Source of the DNA: Callaeas wilsoni
Lineage: Eukaryota; Chordata; Aves; Passeriformes; Callaeidae
NCBI GenBank assembly: GCA_013398955.1
Contig: VWPU01004056.1
Location: forward strand, 55,448-119,447
Reading direction: 5' to 3'
DNA: 64,000 bases
Positions 10,984-22,724 of this stretch are shown here, piece after piece (within the stretch, counting starts at the first letter, position 1; each line of letters starts with the position of its first letter). A program made the translations under genes and the position numbers. The notes under the pieces were generated by a model. The model made no database searches. It saw nothing but the letters and a program-made list of their open reading frames with translations, and had not been told where the DNA came from.

Positions 10984-13900
10984 TTCATAAATGATATAGA
11001 ACTATGAATTCAGTACCTTACTCACTACTTGCAGTTGCAAGCTGTTGATTTTATCTTCCTATTCCTCAAGATGTGTGAATAAGCAGTTTTGTGGTTAGAT
11101 GGTAGTTTTTCTGCAACCTATTTCTTCAGTGTTCAGATCTGGTATAATGAGAAAGACAGGTCTCAGCTTTCACGTAATTACTAGTTGAGAAAAAAGTATT
11201 AGCAACTGACAGGGAGGTAAAGCATGTTAAAAATACTTTGTCAGAGTTGAGACTTGTGAGGTTTGTTTCCCAGCTCTACTCTGTGTATTGAGTGTCATAA
11301 AGGTATTTGGTTCTTCTGTGATTAGGACCTGAAGAACTCCCCTGTCTTGCATGGCATGAGAATAGATAATTTAATACATTAGTTTCAGACACTCAGATTA
11401 TCAGTTTCAATAATTAAGAACATAAATTATGTTTAGGTGCTTACATGATTAAAGTATGATTAGACTGAACAGTGTCATTTCATGTTTATGATAATTCTCT
11501 TCATGGTAATTGATGATGGAAGGTCCTGACTGTATTGGTAATCAGGCTTGCTTATACCATGTCTGAACTGAATAGTTTGCATTCTAGTAAACTCAAGGGG
11601 TTTATTGCTTGTCACTTAATACTATGTGTGTGCTTGTGCTGCTTCTTTCCGTGCTAGGTTACTAAGCCTAAGTTAGGGTTGTACTGCAAACATACATGCG
11701 AGTAGCTGCTCAGCTTTTCATTGGTGGTTGCCAACTAAACTCTTGTTCTCTGACATCATTCCTGATTCCCCATTTGCTTAAATTTCCAAACCTGGAGACT
11801 GATGCCACTAAAAAACTTGTGTAGTTTGGACCTGAGAGTGTGGTATAATCTCAGGAGACCTACAGTTAGTTATGGTGGCTCAGATTTTTTGGGTGCATGC
11901 AGCTGTGGAGATCGTGAGTCGGATTTACTGTGAAAGAGCAAACCAGGGGAGAGCAAAAAGTCTGCTTTTCTGTGATGAACTTTAAATTGACCCATGGACT
12001 TGTTTAGGTCATCAGCCAGGATTTTGGACAACGTTTTTTAATTACTAGTTTAGTCAAATTCCAATTGGCTGTTCAAAAGCTCTCATAAAGGAGAAAGAAG
12101 AGAACTGAACCTGCCCACATGCTTCTCTGATGCGTTTGTGGAAACAGGAACAGCATGAGTGAGCAACCGAAGACACAAATATGAGGAGGGTGGTGCTGTG
12201 GAGGCTGTCAGGTCAGGGACTTTGCTTACATAACACAGTGTTCATGAAGTTGGTAGCTCAGCATCTAAAAACTTCATCTGCTTTGTTACTGGCTTTAACA
12301 CTCATACAGAATTTCCAGGGAGGATGTATGTCAGAGGTATGGATGTGCCTCTAGTGTGTAACTGGTTCTCAGATGTGTCGAGTTCTGTGCAAGAGAAAGT
12401 TTTAGTACAGAAGGGGACTCTCATTACCAGCCTTCTAGCAAAAGCTAGGTGTTCTGGGACAAGGGAATTTGCAAAGGGAAAGGAAATAATACTAAAATAC
12501 ATAACATCAGTATCAACTGCTAAATGAATTACAGTGTTTCTGGTATTTCCAATATTCATAATCTTTTTGCCAACTCTGTTTATTAGTTGCTAAAATAGAT
12601 AGCTTGCATATAATAACGACATGTAAAGATTTCCTTTTCTGTTTGTACTGAGAAAAGTAGTTCCACTAGGCCTGTCAAAGAAGAATGTGTTTTCTCTATT
12701 TGATAAGTTCTCTTCCACCGAGCAGCTGTAAAGCATTGGTGTGTTTTGCCTAACAGTGTATCTGTAGGAGCAGGATTCACTACCAATGTAGGGGAAGAAT
12801 TCCTCAACTGCAGTGATTGAATCTTGGGGCTTATAAATGGTTTCTGGTTTTCCTTCTTTATATTAATTATCAAGGTCTTCAGTGAACAGGAAACTATTTT
12901 ACTTCAGATACAACATTGTCTCTCACAGTCTCCATTCTTGTCCTTTCTAAAGGTGGGCATTATAAATTAAGCAGTGGGATGCTGTCTGCTTGTTATTACT
13001 TGAGGAAAAAAATCGACAAAACTTTTCTAGGACAATCAAAGCCAAATTTAAAGAATTGAACAGTTCTGTCTACACTTAAATGGTTTTAAATAAATTACTG
13101 CTGCATCATGATAGTTTAACATGAATAGGATAACAATCTTGTGATATCGGTCCAGTTTATTATGAACTGATCAAGAATTCATCTAGTATCATGATACTTT
13201 GCTTTCCAGTACACTGTACAAGCTTCACAGGTTTAAATGTAGTTGAAATGTTGTGTAAGGGCCTGCTTTTTTATTTTTTGTTCCAAATGTGTAATCCTAT
13301 ACAAGTACCAGTTTGTTATGCCTTCCTCAGACACAGCAGCTTTTAAAGTTACCTCCCACATATGTAACTTCTTCCCGCATCCCAGGTGATTTTTATGCTC
13401 TAGATGAGGATTGAAACTTTTCCAGATCTCTTCCTTTCATAACACTTGACGTTTCAGCATGCTGCCTGGATGCACACAGATGGCTCAGTGGGAGGAAGCA
13501 ATACAAATGTGCTCAGCCTCGAAGGCCAGATTGCAAATGGCAAGTCAAATTTGGGATATACCAACCTTCCAGAGTGGTCTTCAAACCTGGCATGTTCTTC
13601 GAGCGTATCGTTAATTTCGTGTTACCCCTCAGTAAGACTGGAGCTGTAGTCAGAAAAAGAGCCTTTCTCAGATTCACTTGTGGTTTTTGCATGAGAGCAT
13701 TCGTGATCTTCCATTTTGTGCAACGCTAGTCTGACTTCAGGGCTCTGTGTCTCTCAGAAGCAAAGTAATCTGTATAAGCACCTTGAATTTTCATGATGCA
13801 TTGGTTTTTACTTCATTTCAATATAGCTCTTCTGAAAGCAATTTGTATTGATGTATTGTGGTTTTGAACTATGTGGAGAAAAGGTCATTACTATGATTAT

Positions 13901-16900
13901 ACTCAAGGCAGATGTCAATATTAGTTACTTTGCAGAAAAAGAGACACTCAGCAGTCTGTCTATTAACAGTATTTTGTTTCAACATGATGGACAATACAGA
14001 AATGTTTGCAAAAATAGTTGTAATGTTAAGAGTATATTGACTGAGGCTCTTATTTCATTTGTATGACATTTGGATTTATGTAATAGTATTACTTGAAGAA
14101 AATCCTTCTAATTGGGAATAATCAGGAATTTAGTATGGGATGCGACCAGCTGAGCCGTTATGTTTGCTTGCCGAGCAATAGATGTTTAAATTATGGGTGA
14201 TTGCATCTACACTGTCTTTAGTAGCATAAATCTGTGATAAAATAGTAATTCACAAATGGGAATCAGAACACACAGCAAGAGCTAGTAGAAAATGTCTACA
14301 GGTAGCAAATCACCATGGAAAATAAATGTGTCCCTTTGTAATTCTTACAAAGGAAGAATAGGGTGCGATCAGTTCAGGATTATAATAATCAATATGCTTG
14401 AAGTGCCCATGAAAATTGAAAATTTAGGGGAACTGGATGGGCAGCAATCCCAAGGGAGCAGCTGCTGTGCCAGCACCTATTAAAGCAGATGCTACCTTGC
14501 AAGGAGAGGGCTGTGGCTGCTCGCTGTGCTGCCCAGCCGTGCAGCCTTCTGCTAGAGGTGGGAATCCTCCCCCTCTGCCCAGGCACAAGCACACAGACAC
14601 TTCTCTTGCATGTGTCTATTTATTCACAACCCTCCAAATTCTGCTTTTGCCTCAACCAAGTTAAACTGACTTTAACCACACCCAGGGAGTTTCCCGCAGG
14701 CTTTGAAAATGCCTGGGTATAAATTGGCTAAAATTGCTTCTGTTTCAATTATAAAAATTGCTTCAAACCAGGCAAAATTAATGAATTTGAAGCTGTGGTG
14801 CTGAGAATAACACTGGGAAACAAGCAGCTAAAATAAATGTTTAGTATTATACTCAAATGTACCTTGGCCTAAGAAGAAATTGTTATAAAAAGCAGAATCT
14901 TCTCCCCAATTTTACATAACAGCAAAATCAATTTAAACTTTAACCTGCTTTCTTCCCTCTAAACCAAGCTGTGGTTTTGTTTTCTTTTTTAACCTTGAGT
15001 GTATTTCCTTTTAATGCTGAGCAAGGAATTGGTATTTTGCATGAATTACTGGTTGTTGGCAGTAAACTTGCCTATTGCAGGGAGGCACGAATTCCTCTGG
15101 TAAAATCTTAGCAACAATGGAGTTGATGAAAAAAAATCTTGCTAGCTTATATGTGGCCAAGATTTCACCCTTGATCTGTAGGTGGAATGCAAAGAAGTTG
15201 CCTTTGAAGCCAGGTATGTGGTTATTGGTTACAGCATGCTGCCTTCTCTCTTGCCCAGGCCCACTGTGTAGCATGTAGGATGTGTAGAGTAGGGGAGAGC
15301 CTTCTCTAAAACCATGAAGGGCTTTTTTTCCCCGTAGGAAAAATAGGTTGTTTTAGAGCTTGATAATTAACAAGAGTTGCTTAGAAATGAGAAGGAAATG
15401 GCTTTATCATTTGTGAAACATTTCACAGTACAAAAGAAACCGACCATGTATCTGCTTTGGAGTGAAGCCAAGAGTTTTTCAGTACACTCTCTATGGATAA
15501 AAGGACAAGTGAACACCCACTCCAAAATAGCCAGCAATTGAATGGTCAGGGAACATGTGTGGGCTGAAGCAGCCAGTCTGTGGCTGTGAACTGAGAAACA
15601 TCTAATGAACAGAGTAGTGTTCTCCCCCACCTCCTCCACTCAAGAAAAACCCTCCATCAGACGATTTTTAGGATCAGCTGGTAGTCAGTGTTTGGTTAAT
15701 CACTGAGAAGCCAATTCTATTTTAAAAGGCATTGTGAGTAACCCTTACAGGACCTAGGTCAGAGATAAAGTTGCTGTAACTTGTAACTAATATCCAGACA
15801 CAATCCTAGTGATGAGTTTTTGGAGAACTTGCTTCTGATGAATCTACATCATTGTTGAACTCTGAAGCCTTATTTTTCTGTGTCAGTTTGTGCCCACTAA
15901 GGACCTCCGTGAAAGACTGGTATTAGTCCTGCCTATTGATCTAGTCCTTCACTATTAAAATTTCTTCTTAACTTGGCTGTTTCTCTTTTCTAGAACATTA
16001 GAGGATGGAAGCAGGCTCTTATTAATTATTTGCTGTTTTGATTTTGTGCTTCCTTTCCTGTACTAAGAATGTGATCTTTTAATGAATGAGCTTAAAATTA
16101 CTTTTGTTTGGTTTTTCTGTGTGACAGGCTTTCAGATGCCAAGTTAGTTTATTTGCTTTCACATTCATATTGCATCCTTTTTATCTTGACTTATTAATAG
16201 CGTATAAAATATGCATGATGCAGACAAAAGAGACTCAGGTGACAATTACTGAATGAAGTTCAAGATTTATGCCTTATTTCCAAGGCTGGAACAAAGATAT
16301 TTGTACGATTATTAGAAGCTTCAAGAAGGAGATTATCAGGCATGGTGTATATCTATGTACTGCACAGGGCAGGTCCATCTGTGTGAGCAGTTAAAGCTTG
16401 CTTTATGCCCTCAGTTGAAGACTATGGCATAAAGTCCTGCAGCATCTAGGATGTGCCTGGATGCTGCTTGTTATATTAATGTGTGTTCTCCAAACAATAA
16501 TAAACAAGATGTCTGGTAATTGTCTTTATGAAGCTACAAAGAGTGACCCTGGCTTTTATAATGGAAGAATAATGTAATTAGCTTTGGTGAAAATATCCAT
16601 TCTGTACAAGTGAAACCTCACAGACTTTCAGTTTTTCCACAGCCTGATTGTTGTAAATTTTCTCTTGGTTCAAACCCACAAAGCTAAATTTCAAAAATAC
16701 TTGTAGTAATTTTTTCATGGCAGCTGTTTGATTTGTTTAGTAGTGGAGTTTATAAATGACAGGTGACTGGACTTCTGCCAAAAAATCAACTAATCAAACA
16801 ATTATTTCTGTTAAGTCTAAATATTTTTTTGCATCATTTATCTTTTTGTTAGAGAAATTTGGAGCAAGAATGATATAATTTGTGTTCTTTACAGTGCCAG

Positions 16901-17899
16901 ACACATTATCCTGGCTTTTAGCTTGATTTCACCAGATTTCCTGTTAACACTGACCTGCACCTTTCTTTGCAAGTAGCCTCAATAAAATCAATAATTTGAT
17001 GTTTCTAGGAACTAGTGATTCTGGTACTTAACAAATTACAGTTATTGTGGATGTTTCCAAGAAAAAAGGTGTAAGCTAGCAGAAGATAGATACAAGGAGA
17101 GAAGTGTTTACATCTTTTCAGATGTAGATTTTTCAAGTCTTTGGGTTCAAGAAAGTGAAAATGCAGCTTAATGAAAGTATGGAGTCTGCAGTTCAAGAAA
17201 AGTGTTTAATTTTTTTTTTTTTGAAACAAACTGCAAACATACTCAACTGACCATAATTTGAAAATTCTTTTTCTTAGATCTACTTTGCAGTTGTTTCTTT
17301 TCATGGTGTACAATAAATGTAATTATCTTTTCTTACAGACTAATTTGGTTTTAAGGGTAAGAAAAGCTAGATTGTTCTTTTAATTAACATTCAGAGCAGG
17401 CAAAAAAGAGGATGATAGTTGCATCTGTTATCTGGATGGGTAAACAGTAGTAAAGTGCAGTCATTCCCCTGTTTGGTGCTCAAGTGCAATGCACAGAAAT
17501 AATTCCATTGATCCAATTTACCAGAAGATTTAAAGGCCAGATAATAATTTGGAATTTTATGGAAATGTGTAATATTTCAGGTTAATGTTGCATTTTCCTG
17601 CAGTAAAGTGGAGAATTCAGAAATAAAGTAGCCATCAATATTTTCTTTGAGCCTTGAAATTTTATGCTTTTCAGGGTTTTAGGCAGACTTCTAGCTTAAT
17701 ATAGTGAATTGCATTAAAGAAAAACATTGTGATGGCCTCTATCTGTATGATGCCTCCAAACAGAAAAATGTCTTTAGAAGATAGTTATTTTGATACCTAA
17801 CTGAAAATACTCTAATGATTTCAGTAGCACCGTTTCATGCATGTTTCTTTTCCGCGTCCATTCTGCCCTGGGCTGTCTGGACAGCAGTGTGTTTGGTGT

Positions 17900-18060
17900 T
17901 TGGTGCCCCGGCGCTGCGGCGGGCGGGGGGCACGGCGGCGCCGGCGGTGCGCGTGTGGCAGCGGGGCTGTGCCCAGCGCCCCGTGCCCTGCAGCCGCGGC
18001 GGGTGGCACCGCTCCCGTCTGCGCGCCTCTCCGGCCGCACAGCCCCTAGCCAGCACTGTC
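17900..18060. promoter_or_regulatory. Small intronic CpG-rich cluster
   Basis: About 24 CpG dinucleotides fall within roughly 150 bases (for example CGGCGCTGCGGCGGGCGG and CCGCGGCGGG), in an intron that is otherwise AT-rich and CpG-poor. It lies about 1.2 kb upstream of exon 3. Such isolated clusters often mark alternative promoters or enhancers. The overlapping open frames on both strands (17774-18218) are by-products of high GC and are not counted as genes. I see no TATA box or recognised transposon in it. Confidence 0.4.
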
Positions 18061-19215
18061 TTCAGATCCTGCTCTTGCCAGCACGCCATCGAAATCCTTC
18101 TGATCCAGGGGCGTTTGCTGCCCACACGCTGGCTTCCAAAGCTGTGGTAGGGATGAAGGATCCATAATTTGGATACTACAGTGCGTGAGCTAAAGAATCT
18201 GTGGGAGTCTCCTGGCAAGATAATCCAGTCTTGTTCCTGTCATTCTGCCAAAGGGAAACATGCTGACTCTGTATGAGTCAGGGTGGGTCTTTTTATGGAG
18301 AGTGAGTGTTGTTTCCAAAGGAATTACATAGCTATTCCACTCTTAGCATCATGGTAGTCAGAGTATATTAGCAGGGGTTTGCAAGCTTTGTGCATTTAAA
18401 TGGACACGTTATGCTAGTAATCACTGTGTTTTTCTGAGTTACTGTTTCCTTATAAGCTCTTGTACTTACTGATTATTAGCATAAAATATTTCTACTGCTG
18501 TTCAGATTTGCTGCTGATTTTAGAACAGATCCTTTTTTGATTTAAGCATGATTGCAGCAGAATTTCAAGTGGTTCAGTGAAACTCTGGGCTTGTGTTAGA
18601 GTTAGGATATGGATATGTGACCCAGAACTGCCTCACGATCAATAAAGCAAATTTTGAATTTTAAACCATCATAGCAAAAGCTACAAATAAATTTTTTTTG
18701 CTTGTCATGTAACCAAAAACAACCTCCAGGAAAGATGTTTAAATTAATGTGTTACAGCAAGTCTGTTGGTTGGTGCTAAACAAAACTTCCATGGCAGCAA
18801 GAGATTTTGGGGTCAGTGAAGCTTTGATATTTGTTACAATTCTAGTGAGGGATATTAAAACTGCAGTTAGTGCTCTCCATCATACTAGATGCACGACTTG
18901 AATCTTGTTTGTAGCTAAAAAGGCAATAAGATGGTCTGAAAGGAAATGCCAAAGGTAATGCCTGTACGTGCAAAGGTTGTATGTGATATATGCTACTGCC
19001 TATTATTTCCTGGGGTGCATTTCACAATTATCTGTCTGCAGGGACATTAGAAGCAGCTGGAGCAGCAAAGTGAAATTCTGAGCATATATGTAGAAATAAA
19101 CCACTCTGATTTTCAGATGTCATATATGTTTATATTATCTTTGTCATACTTTCCTCATTCAACTGAGACTTGCATCTTTTTATTATGTATAACCTTACGA
19201 TTTTATTCATTTTAG

Positions 19216-19331
19216 ACAAGCTCTATATGGGACCAGGGCAACTGTACCACGATCTGCAGAACCTTTTACATGACTTGAATGTACTTGGTCAAATTAGTCA
19301 ATTAGTAAGCAGCCTTAAAGGAAACTATCAG
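19216..19331 (+). CDS. ARHGEF10: ARHGEF10 coding exon 3 of window (helical insert)
   Basis: Acceptor ttttag precedes 19216 and donor gtaata follows at 19332. It encodes fragment residues 108-146, including KLYMGPGQLYHDLQNLLHDL and ISQLVSSLKGNYQ. The heptad-like Leu spacing suggests one or two amphipathic helices inserted between the PH-like strands and the final PH helix. It ends in phase 0. A 16 kb intron precedes it, and a GC-rich CpG cluster lies about 1.2 kb upstream (near 17900-18060). The following 1.6 kb intron (19332-20946) contains nothing I recognise. Confidence 0.94.
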
Positions 19332-20946
19332 GTAATAAACAAAGCTGGATTTGTTTTTCAGTTTATTCTTGTTTTAAAATAGCATAGTTGTCTCTCCCTA
19401 GGGTCTGTGCAAGTCATTCTTTAGTTCTCTCTGCAAAAAGTGGAGTAATTTTTACCTCTAGTAATGCATTTACTGTTAACTGTTAAGTGTTATAAATACA
19501 TTACAGCTGTCCTTCTAATCTTGTTTTTCTTTGTTGTTTTTAAGTGTAGATGGATACTACAAGTGTCTGCATTTGTTCAGTAGCTGATAAGCTTATATGG
19601 AAACAGAATTACATTTTCATGTTAAGGAATTGGATTCTTGCAGTTAGACATGGTAGTAGGAGGATGGTTGTTTGGAAGAAGCTCTTGATCCCCATCCAAG
19701 CTCATAATCCTGGCTTATGGGGGGAAACTGTACCTAAAACTGAGTATAAATCACAAAAATATAAAAGGATTTTCAGAAGAATTTTGAAAGTATTTTGCTT
19801 TAGCTTTGTTCACATCCCTTTGATTTAGCTTATATTCTGGCAAACAAATATAGTACTTAACACCAAATGAAGTCTTGAGACTTCAAACAATTACTTTTTG
19901 CTTGGTTTTTTATACATTTTATATGTGGTTACATGTAATTTTTAACTCTTACCTGCCACCACAGATTGTAAATGTGTGTATATGTATGAATATATGAAAG
20001 CTGAGTTTCTCTTGACATACCTTGGCTTCAGAGTCAAGGCACTAAATAAAACATAGTATTTTGTGAAAATATGTACTCTGAATGAAGTTTATGGAAACAG
20101 TGCTTTTGGACAAAGCTTCATGAATATTAGAAGGTGAATTTCATCTGCATAATTTGGAATATGTATAGCACAGATATACCATAAGACATTCACCCATCAC
20201 CATATAAAAAAACTTTGTGCCTGCACTGACAGTCAGAGCCAGCTACGCTTTGAAAACTTAAAATTCAGTCATTGTTTCCAGGTAGATGTGCGTAAGATCA
20301 TTACAAGAATTTAGTTGAGGAACAGGTCAGCGTCTTTATATTTGAAAAACACTTAAGTTGTCATAGAATTCTGATGGTGGAAAGTGTGTGTACTTCTGTG
20401 TACTTGTTAGTCTTGATGCATTGTATCATTCAGGTGAGCTTTTACTCTCTGCAACAGAACACTCACCTTGCAGTGAGTTATTTTTTCAGCATCTTAAACA
20501 GATTTAGACCACACATCTTTTATGATGGCTCTGTAAGCATTTTGACTCAAAGATTTGAACAAAAGCATATTTTCAGTATGATTTTTAGATGTTTTCACAA
20601 GATTTTCTTTAGTAGCAGAATTTGTGGATGCTGGAATAAAGTAAAAAGCTTGTGCATACACCTGATACCAATTTACATTTTTTAATTTGATAAATGCTTG
20701 GGAATGTCATTTGTGCATCATCAAAGTGAGCAATGTGAGATTAAATGTTCAGAAGAAATACATTAGAAAATATTTTAGAAATATTTCTGAACTGTGTTTA
20801 CAAATATGGCGAAATTATCTGTGATGAAAATGTGCTCTAATTGAAGCTCATGTGTCATTGTTTGTTATATGCAGGAATCACCTTATTACCTGGTTTGCAA
20901 CAGGCTAGTAGGCTGGTGATGAATCTTATTTTTTTTAATTTTTCAG

Positions 20947-21074
20947 AATTTAAACCAATCTGTAGCCCATGACTGGACCTCAGGTTTACAAAAACTGATT
21001 TTGAAAAAAGAAGACGAAATCAGAGCGGCAGATCGCTGTAGAATTCAGCTGCAACTCCCAGGAAAACAGGATAA
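20947..21074 (+). CDS. ARHGEF10: ARHGEF10 coding exon 4 of window
   Basis: Acceptor aatttttcag precedes 20947. The donor is gtcagt at 21075, a weaker match to consensus than its neighbours. It encodes fragment residues 147-188, from NLNQSVAHDWTSGLQ through KKEDEIRAADRCRIQLQLP to GKQD, and carries two bases of a Lys codon over the junction. The charged KKEDEIRAAD segment looks helical, and RIQLQLP looks like a returning beta-strand. Spacing to exon 5 is only 500 bp. Confidence 0.94.
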
Positions 21075-21537
21075 GTCAGTAGAAATCTTGATTACAAAAC
21101 TTTCTAAATTGTTTTATGTAGTAGATATAGATGTATGAGGGAGGATTTGGGAATCTGTAGCTCTTCCCTCCCTTCTGGCTCCATGGTAAGCCCCTGAGTT
21201 TTGCTCTTATGCCATAATGCTGGGAGCTTTAATGTTCCAGAGCAGCGCTGTAGCTTTTCCCCTGTTCCTCAGCCCAGCATTCTGGATGCAAGAGGCAAGA
21301 CAGGAACTGTGGCAGTGACAGCTAGTAGGGAACAGTCACTGTTGTATTCCTTCACCAGTGAGGGTGGTCCTCTCCTAACATTTCGTGTAAAGTGTAGGAA
21401 AATGGATATATGGCATATCATAGCCTGCATGCTTAAATCAGAGCTGAGTCTTTGTCTAAGTATTAGAAATCATGAAATTTCATCTTGCTTAACATTTTTA
21501 GCCATGGCTGTATTCATACCCAAAACATTTATAGTGG

Positions 21538-21557
21538 TTTTTTTTTTTTTTTTTTTT
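21538..21557 (+). repeat. Poly-T run in the exon 5 acceptor tract
   Basis: Twenty consecutive T residues, 17 bases before the exon at 21575. They probably act as the pyrimidine tract. Homopolymers of this length vary in length between individuals. Confidence 0.9.
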
Positions 21558-21574
21558 CTTTCCCTGTATTGCAG

Positions 21575-21675
21575 GTCTGGGCGGCCAACTTTCTTTACAG
21601 CTGTGTTCAGTACATTTACCCCTGCCATCAAACAGTCTTGGATCAACAATTTACAAATGGCTAAACTTGCCCTTG
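21575..21675 (+). CDS. ARHGEF10: ARHGEF10 coding exon 5 of window (probable terminal PH helix)
   Basis: Acceptor ctgtattgcag precedes 21575, behind a 20-T run that forms an exceptional pyrimidine tract. Donor gtaatt follows at 21676. It encodes fragment residues 189-222: SGRPTFFTAVFSTFTPAIKQ, then SWINNLQMAKLAL. The Trp followed by an amphipathic helix matches the C-terminal alpha-helix that closes PH folds. One leftover base makes Ala with the next exon. An open frame runs from the intron into this exon, but the coding start is set by the acceptor and by the junction phase. The 927 bp intron after it (21676-22602) contains nothing I recognise. Confidence 0.94.
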
Positions 21676-22602
21676 GTAATTCCTAGTTACTCAAATTTCC
21701 TAACAAGTTAAAATAGCTCTCAATGTACAGTGTAATTTATTTATTTTTATTTTTTGGAGAATGATTTTCCTTTTTTGGTGAAAATTCATCTGCAGATATT
21801 TCAAATTGCAATACAGTAAATAGCAGTGATTGTATATCACTACAAAGTAATAACATTATGGATAAAATGGGGCATTCATTATGAAGAACTATATTTTGTT
21901 CAGTATTTTAATGAAGTCTGGTATTCATTACTAATTGTTGCATCTAAATCAACACAAATAAACCTGATCTAAGTTAGAGCAATAAAAAATATGCTGTTCT
22001 GTGATGTTATTAGTCTCCTGTATTTGCACAGGGGTATAGGTTTCCAAAGATACTTGGACCTTTCAGTGTCTGAGTTGAGAAACATTAACTTGCTCAAAAG
22101 CAAGTTTCACCATCACATGGTCAAAATAGAGTGCTTTTGTGATGTCTCACTGAAGACAAGCAAAGTAACAAAAAATAAGAGGGAATGGATGTTTCCATTA
22201 TTCCAGGAGGACCCTTATAATTATGATAACTAGCAGTTGGTAGTGATGCTACTTAAACAGGCACAGAAATGCTGTTCAACAAATAGATTTCCTAGAGCCT
22301 GAGGAGAGGTTTGATATGTCTTTTCCTCTTTCAATATTCAATTTACAAGATCATTAAGAGACTACCCTTAACATTTTGCTAATGTAAGGTGTTCTTTTTT
22401 TGCATTAGCAGTATGTGTGTAATCTACTCAATTAAATTTTTGCTCCCAATTTTATGTTATCATTTATGCATCTATGGCATAAGAACAGCCTGATGTGTAT
22501 TGACTAGTCCTGACAGAATTATTTTCTGTTCCTGTGGAGAAGTGGAAGTGATTATTCAGTGAAGGATTGTCGAGAGTTTATTATTTCTTCTTTCCATTAC
22601 AG

Positions 22603-22724
22603 CGGAGGATAACCTGTTAGGTTGGTTCTGCATAGAAGATGATGGGAATCAAATCAAAAAGGAGAAACATCCTCTCCTTGTTAGACACATGCCAGTGATG
22701 ATGGCCAAGCAACAGGAGTTTAAG
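22603..22724 (+). CDS. ARHGEF10: ARHGEF10 coding exon 6 of window (entry to beta-propeller region)
   Basis: Acceptor tttccattacag precedes 22603 and donor gtgaat begins at 22725. It encodes fragment residues 223-263, including NLLGWFCIEDDGNQIKKEKH and MPVMMAKQQEFK, ending in phase 0. The short hydrophobic strands with turns (GWFCIEDDG, HPLLVRHMPVM) suit the first strands of the WD40-like region found C-terminal to the DH-PH unit in ARHGEF10, ARHGEF10L and ARHGEF17. No catalytic residues are expected here; the region is thought to mediate protein contacts. Confidence 0.93.

Larger units (their letters stand above)
3264..19215 (+). other. 16 kb intron between exons 2 and 3
   Basis: The largest intron in the window. 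It holds a CR1 relic (6860-7755), an LTR (8858 to about 9522) and a GC-rich CpG cluster (about 17900-18060). The stretches 3264-6859, 7756-8857, 9523-17870 and 18070-19215 are unique-looking AT-rich sequence in which I recognise no gene, RNA gene or repeat beyond short duplications such as TTTTGCATAA x2 near 10959-10983. Most open frames here are short and lack codon or domain signals. Confidence 0.85.

Noticed and set aside
17774..18218. Six overlapping open frames on both strands in the GC-rich intronic cluster
   Set aside because: High GC removes stop codons in all frames. The translations are Arg/Ala/Pro-rich without domain signals and contradict one another.
21201..21574. Open frame extending upstream of exon 5
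   Set aside because: It is intron read-through. The acceptor at 21574 and the exon 4 phase give a seamless family match starting at 21575.
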